Assembly: GCF_030848805.1 (NCBI RefSeq)
Contig: NC_092361.1
Location: 18,993,406 to 19,057,405 of the forward strand
Origin: Temnothorax longispinosus
Taxonomy: Eukaryota; Arthropoda; Insecta; Hymenoptera; Formicidae
Reading direction: 5' to 3'
Length of the DNA stretch: 64,000 nt
The notes beneath the pieces were generated by a model, which was not told where the DNA came from, did no database searches, and saw only the letters and a program-made list of their open reading frames with translations. How positions within the stretch are numbered: position 1 is the first letter of the stretch; the number at the start of each line of letters is the position of its first letter. Below are positions 57,801-64,000 of the stretch, piece by piece. Position numbers and translations under genes: made by a program.

Positions 57801-59740
57801 TCTCAAACGCTCATTTAAATGTTGCTTTGTCCTTGCAAGCCAGACTCTTCCGCCTGGTCTCCAATCTCTTAAGTCGCTAATTTAGTTCTGCGTTTACACG
57901 TGATCGATTAATGTCGTTCTTTTTGAAGTGTGACTTCTAATTTAAAAATATTTTCTCATCTACTTATCTGCTTTAGAGTTTAATTACGATTAGATTAATC
58001 CTCGGATTAATCTCAGTTGCAAATATACAATATGGATTGTTTCTCTAAAGAGTTCTTATAATTATATGAGAAAAAATAGAGTAGATCAGAGTCGCGCGCG
58101 CGTTCTGGCAATATATAATAATTGCATGGGATATAAACGACTTTTTTGTCCAATGCTTTAAAAATTGATAAAAAGATCCTGTGTGCTGTCAGTATAGTAC
58201 CGCGGACATGCGTCAAGCGACACGGGATAACGCAGAACCTCCGTGTAAACATCCGACCACCAAGATCCAACTTAAGAACCCTGGTATCGATTATCATCGT
58301 CGTGGCGGTACATCTCGTCTCAATACGTCCATCAGATCGCTCGCGCGTAAGCCGGGGCCCTTTTTGCGGCGCCGACGACGTCGGGCCCCGGGAATGAGAA
58401 GAAGACGAAGAAGAAGATGACGAGGAAGAAGAAAAGGAGACAAGTCGTGGTGAATTGGGTCCGCGGGTCTTATATATCCGCGGATTGGCAGGCACCGGCA
58501 TACATATTGCATGCCCGACGGGGACATATTTATTGGCATCTCTCTATACGCTCTATCGAAACATACTGCGTACCGGCGTACCCCTCGAACCCTTCTCCGT
58601 GCTAACCCTCGTCCCCGAATGAATAAAGTATTCCGTGTTCTCGGTGCGGTAACTCTTTTTACGACACCGCGCGTGGAGGTTCCGTTGCGACTCGTCGACG
58701 CTTTTACGCGGGCGACCGGCGCTTCGCGAATGATCGATGCTGAAATTATAGCGGGCTCCATCTCGACAGACTCCGAACTCGGGAGATACGGCGCGACTGA
58801 CTTCTTCTTCTTCGTGTCCGCGCTTCGTCCCTCCTTTTTCCTCATTCCGTGGCTCGAAATATTATCCGTTCTGGGATCCCGAGGGATCTTGCTGAATGCC
58901 GGTTCCTCCACGTGGAGGAGGCCCATTAATCCCGCGTCGAGGTTGCGAGCGAAGAAGAACGCGATCGACCGAATGCGTGCGGAATTGCGGTGCAAGAGTC
59001 GCTGTATTTCGACGCGGGTTATCTTCTGTGTACTTGCCGTTTAATCCATTGTCATTTAACCCCGTATATATATCATCGGAAAATATGGCCGAATTAAATG
59101 CGAATCCGTATGAATTCTGAGGGGACATTGATTTACAATCACTTGAATCATATGAATAGCTCTTTTCGATATATTTATTGTATATTTAAATTAATGATGT
59201 AAATAGATTTAAATTCCATATTTATCACATAGTTGCACTTATATTGATTATGAGTGGATGAGTGGATTGTGTGACAAATTTAGACATAAAAATGATTCTT
59301 TATTTCCCGATATACTTTCAAATAAATTACATGTATATAGTATTTCTATAATTATTATTAAATTTATAATATAATTTACAATTGCAACAAGCTTCCTAAA
59401 AAGTAGTTTCTTTATAAATCAGAGAGAGGATACTAGATGCCAAGTATTTCTTGACCCTCTTACCGCACACACACATTGTCGGCTTATTATTTATCTTACT
59501 GCACAGATCAGGTTACTCTCGACGATATCTCTAATGTTGTGATCGATTGCGTCCCGTATTTTGTTTCATCCAGTAATCACAGCGTATATGTCATACTCCA
59601 TAAAAAAAAGTTGTTACTTATGGATGTTCTTGGGGGACGCGATGACTTGATCGTAGAGTAAAATTAACTACTTGTCGGATTAATCGTTTTACGCGCCAGT
59701 ACATCCCACGAGATGATATACGCAACGCGCTATAGGTATA
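51866..59740. other. Intergenic/intron region with CpG-rich islands
   Basis: Mixed AT-rich and CpG-rich DNA. Islands at about 52660-53290, 53680-54240 and 58200-59040 could be promoters or enhancers. The first of them lies upstream of the minus-strand exons and would suit their promoter. Long overlapping ORFs on both strands at 58294-59044 are composition-driven. A TC-rich repeat lies at about 53770-53832. Confidence 0.4.
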
Positions 59741-60475
59741 TTAAGCTATCTAAGCCAAATTATCAGAAAAAAAAATTTTATATGGAATTAATTTGCTAAT
59801 TATTTGCTATTTTTTGCTTTTAAAAGTAATTTTTTTGCTCCAGCTATTAAAAAGTTACGAAGGGCTGGATAGCTTAAGATTAAAATGATTTTTGCAAGCA
59901 AATAATAGCAAAAAAATAGCAAATAATTTTGGTGTTATTAACTTTCCCTTTGACCTATGTATATGTTTTTTTTTTACAATGGCTGGATAGCTTAATCTTA
60001 AGCTAACCAGTCATTGTAAAAAAACATATACATAGGTCAAAGCAAAAAGTTAATAATACCAAAATTATTTGCTATTTTTTTTGCTATTACTTGCTTGCAA
60101 AAATAATTTTTTTGCTCTGTATATGCTGTTTTTTACAATGGCGTGGCCATTGTAATCTTCAGTTTAATCTTAAGCTATTCAGCCCTTTGTAAATTTTTAA
60201 TAGTGTGAGCAAAAAAATTATTTTTTAAGCAAAAAATAGCAAAAAAGTAGCAAATAATTTTGGTATTATTAATTTTTTGCTTTGACTTATGTATATGTTT
60301 TTTTTTACAGTAGCTGGATAGCTTAATCTTAAGCTATCCAGCCCTTCGTAACTTTTTAATAGCTGGAGCAAAAAATTTACTTTTAAAAGCAAAAAATAGC
60401 AAATAATTAGCAAATAAAATTTTTAATGTAATATAAAATTTTTTATGTTTTGATAATCTGGCTCAGATAGCTTAA
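59741..60475. mobile_element. Nested fold-back element flanked by TTAA
   Basis: The ends are TTAAGCTATCTAAGCCA on the left and, as reverse complement, TTAAGCTATCTGAGCCA on the right. The arms of about 140 bases match almost base for base, including CTATTAAAAAGTTACGAAGG and GGCTGGATAGCTTAA. The interior contains further inverted copies of a unit running from TTGCTATT-rich sequence through CATATACATAGGTCAAAG to the central palindrome GATAGCTTAATCTTAAGCTA. TTAA at both outer ends suits a piggyBac-like target site, but it may also be part of the repeat. No coding capacity. Confidence 0.8.
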
Positions 60476-63400
60476 CTACGCGATATGCTGTGTATATAAC
60501 ATTAGTTCTACATTTTATATTAAAAAAATTGATTCTAGGCATATTACTTTTTCTTCCATTCGTTTATCATCATACTCTTCTTGCATTCAATATTATAATA
60601 CTGCCCAATCTATAAATTATCGCAATAATTTATTACGCGATATCGTCCGTTTCACCTCCACGCCTTCCGGTAGGAACGTTTAACTGCGCGCGCGAGGTCG
60701 ACGGTTATCTCGCAAGCTTCTCGAAGGCGGGTGAGCGAGGAGCGTTGGGTTATACAATGGGACAATCTCCGACTTGATTTTGCGTTAGGCGGCCGAGATT
60801 GGCAGTCCGCGTTACTTGCCTGCCAGGCAGGGCAACGCCACGCGTTGTGCTGTACGTACGTAGGTATATAGGTACAGTAGCGGCGTGGCGATGTGATCCT
60901 GTCGGGCACAGGACTACGTTACCGCCCCCACGATTACAGACGAGGAGGACGACGAGAGCGAGGACTAGGATGGGGGCCATCCCAGAACGTCTCTGCCTCT
61001 GACAGCTCGACTCTCCCTCCGTCCTGCGCCGCGTCTCCTCTCCCGTCTCCTACCCTCACGTGTCCCCCTCGCTTCCTTCTGTCCCTGTCTCAGCCTCCGC
61101 GCATCCCGTACGTCTCTCTTGCTATCTTCACCTATCGTCGCGGTGTATAAGATACATCGCGTATAGGTCGCACGACGGAATTCCCGGGACGGTCGATTTT
61201 TTGCGATATTCGAGTAACTCGCTGTCCATTAAACGTTACAAAAAGATATATCTAAAAGCGTTGTTGATTCACGTAATTACTCATGGTAAAACGATCCTCT
61301 TTCTCTTTCTTTATATTTTTTGCATTCTTTAGAAAAAAGTAGTGAATCAATTAAATTGTATATTTGCCAACCGACCGTATGTGATTCAGACTATTAATAT
61401 GTATTCGATCGTTATACGTGAGACTAACGTGAATTCTCTCTTCGTTTTCGTCGCTGTTTTTGTGAAGAGGTACAACGGATTCGGTGGTGATGGTAGTAGT
61501 ATTTCCAATTTGACTGGACGTCGAGCGCGGACTGGAGGTCCGCGGACCATTCGCTCAGTCCTTTCTGGCCTAGGGTCGCATTAACATTCCACCACCGAAA
61601 TTATTTATAGCTTCATCCGAGATATCTCGAGATGTAAATCAGACATTCCTCTAATTTGGGATCCTCGTGCGGTATGAGGCTGCGCGCGTTCGCTGTCTAT
61701 AGACAGTTTCGGACTCCAGACGTGGGTGTAAGGTATCATTTGTTCATCGGCCGCGTGACGGTTACTCGGAAACCAAGTTCGGAATTGCAATAAACTTCGA
61801 GATTAAATCGGAACGCATATATACATAAAACATTGTCTCGGAATATCGCGCGCGGCGAATGCAGCCTCGTTGATTATTCTCCTCGCCGATAAGTCTTGAC
61901 GAGTCTACATGTTTGAATGAAAACTCATCAAATCCCGCGTTTGGCACTTTTTTTTATCGGTGAGTAGATAGCATTTTGCATCGAAAGAACCGTCCGCGAG
62001 ATACGTTCGACAAGCAATCCTGTCTTGTTTTTATATTTAGTAGATATTTCTGTCGCTTGGACGAGTAAAGCTATATGTTACATCCTTACGCCATAGCGTG
62101 AGACTTAATAAACTTGTGAGTTAATGAAGTTCGTACGTGCTCCACTATTTGCCTAAGGGTATCGCGTGAGAATCTCCCCCCCCCCCTCCGTTATCGTCGG
62201 GGTACCCCTCGCCGAAGAGAAACATTCACGCGCGCGCGATACACGTTCGCAAATTCAACGCATTCGTTACTCGGCGAGACGCAAATCGAAATATATGCAC
62301 CGTGCGTAACATATGTTGAAGTTAATGCGCGTGATGTGCGAATTAAAATCCGAAGGAGAAACGGGGATAAAGGAACGGGGCCGCGAGGAAAAAAGTCGCC
62401 GGCGCAGGACGGCGTCTTCATTACCCGCTACCAGTTACCGACGCACCTCGGTATCCATCAGCCTCGCGAGAGCCACTCGAACTTACGCGGCTAGAAAATC
62501 TCTTCGGCACAAATACCAAACGCGACGCGTACTCGTTGCGTAAAGACGCTATAGGTAGAAGAAACGGAAAGAAAAAGAGAGACGGCGGCGAAGGAAACTA
62601 AAATGAGAGTACAGTAGACAAAGAGAGAGAGAAAGAAAGACAGAGAAAGGGAAAGAGAGAGAGAGAGAGGGGGGGGGGCTCTCCCTGCCCGGTGGTAATT
62701 GGCGGGCAAGACGGATGGCGGTACTTATTTGCACTCGCTCTTCGGAATTAAAAGTACCGAGCGGTGCGCTCATTAATCTCGGCGTCCGTGAAGAAAGAGG
62801 TCCTTCGGAGGACGGATAGGCGTAGAGAGTGGGAAGGAGAGAAAGAGAGGATAGGAGTAGGAGAGAGAGAGGGGGGAGGGGGAGAGGAGGCTCCGCTACC
62901 GGCGAACGCGTTCGCCGCAGGATGTAATCGCCGAACAAACTGAAGGTCCGCGAACAATTTCCATCAACAAGATTTACGCGCCCCGGACGCAATCAGCCTC
63001 TTCCTCCTTCTACGGGTCCTCATCGGCGTCCGGGCTTCCACAGTCCGGGCTCTCCTCTCTCCTCTCTCATTACTCTCGCTCTTTCTCGCCGTTGCCTCAT
63101 TTCCACGTCTCCCTCCTCCGCGTTTTATCCAATGGTTCGAAATGGTAGGAGAAGGAGACCGAGAAGAGGGCAGAGAAGGTGGAGGAAGAGAGGAGAAGAG
63201 AGAACGCGAAGAGGAGCCTGTGCGATTCTTCTTCCATCTTCCCGGGCTTATGGTGCTCGCGAGGAGCTGACTCGGGCGCAGCTACCATTTCTCGGGCGGT
63301 GATTGGCTCCGCGGGGGGTGGCGCATGCGCACCGACTGCCTGCTCCCGCTGCCCACATTAACATTCCTAACTTCGCTTCTTGCTGCGCTCTTTGCGCGTG

Positions 63401-64000
63401 ATAGATTGCACGAGGCGTTTTTGGATACTGTTCGGGTCTACCTCGTTTCTTCTTCTCCACTTTACGCGGCCGTCTCGTTACGGGATTCGAACGGCGCTCA
63501 CGGATTGAGTTCTGTATCTAGAGTCTCGAGAACTTCCTTGCCCCTAATGTATGTACCTACCAGTCTGCCTTAATCTCGCCACTATCGCATCAAGATTTTC
63601 CCTCGGTCATTGAGCATTCTTAAAAAATTTCTATGTTTTTACGATATTCATGTCACGCAAGTTACGTTATGTGGTATGAGGAGAAATAAGGAATGTAATA
63701 CACACACACGACTTAAGGTATCTCTTACGCATGTATAAACAGATAAAGTATATTATATTAGTAAGTTAAAGTATTATATTCTTTATTTATTTTTCGGAAA
63801 TATATAAGCAAGTTTATACAATTATCTATCAACTTTGTCATTTATCTCATTAATTTATTATGGTCTCATAAAGAAAAGAAAAAGAAATCTGAACTTTAAC
63901 ATTGTTACAAAATAATCACGCAAAAAATATGTTAAATTTTTGTCTTTATTGATGATTATTATCTTGAAATATATTTCTGAAAAAATATAGAGGTCTAGTT
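60476..64000. other. Right-hand region, no confident gene
   Basis: CpG-rich segments near 60650-61150, 61450-61590 and 62160-63500, with GA/TC repeats and a C-run at 62175-62186. Open frames on both strands overlap and show no domain. A possible exon start at 61470 is noted under the plus-strand gene. The last 400 bases are AT-rich. Confidence 0.4.
62614..62678. repeat. GA-rich microsatellite ending in G-run
   Basis: GA/GAAA repeats ending in a run of about nine G. Confidence 0.9.

Noticed and set aside
57442..57885. 147-codon plus-strand ORF
   Set aside because: A second frame is also open, there is no domain, and no splice sites fit. Likely low stop density from local GC content.
58294..59044. 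Long overlapping ORFs on both strands (233 codons minus, 177 codons plus)
   Set aside because: They lie in a CpG-rich island where stops are rare, show no domain, no splice context and low-complexity Arg/Phe runs. Composition explains them.
62549..63288. Minus-strand ORFs rich in Ser/Leu/Pro
   Set aside because: Products of GA/TC-rich simple repeats and CpG-rich DNA, with no conserved pattern seen.

Overview
The window comes from an insect genome, most likely a hymenopteran and probably an ant. The reasons are AT-rich noncoding DNA with CpG-rich islands, many GA/TC microsatellites, mariner- and piggyBac-type debris, and an insect-like Rim protein; the species call is an inference. No bacterial-style operons, rRNA, tRNA or CRISPR arrays were seen.

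Positions 2171-25653 (+) hold most of Rim (Rab3-interacting molecule, the presynaptic active-zone scaffold). I traced a PDZ domain (two exons), C2A (two exons), a Ser/Arg-rich linker with an RxLPxxP SH3 ligand, a very large exon of about 3.3 kb, two look-alike alternative exons, and a C-terminal C2B over three exons ending in a TAA at 25651-25653. Every junction keeps phase. The N-terminal Rab3-binding/zinc-finger exons must lie to the left of the window. Intron 1 carries an inverted pair of mariner 3' ends.

Positions 25654 to about 32570 are noncoding: Rim 3'UTR and/or intergenic DNA with several AATAAA signals. A CpG-rich, promoter-like block at about 32580-34330 contains a CRE palindrome and an ATG exon at 33787. 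Phase-compatible small exons at 44378, 44994 and 45589 suggest a second plus-strand gene with alternative first exons. I do not recognise its product.

On the minus strand, two phase-compatible exons (51865-51634 and 49534-49335) look like the end of another unrecognised protein gene. The first exon carries an in-frame TAA, so it is decayed, polymorphic, or read through.

The rest is intron or intergenic sequence with simple repeats and at least four nonautonomous elements with terminal inverted repeats: 35976-36141, 46137-46368, 51112-51356 (TTAA-flanked, piggyBac-like) and 59741-60475 (nested fold-back, TTAA-flanked). The most interesting idea is that a (GA)n tract and a complementary (TC)n tract bracket one of the two look-alike Rim exons, so RNA looping could control which one is used.
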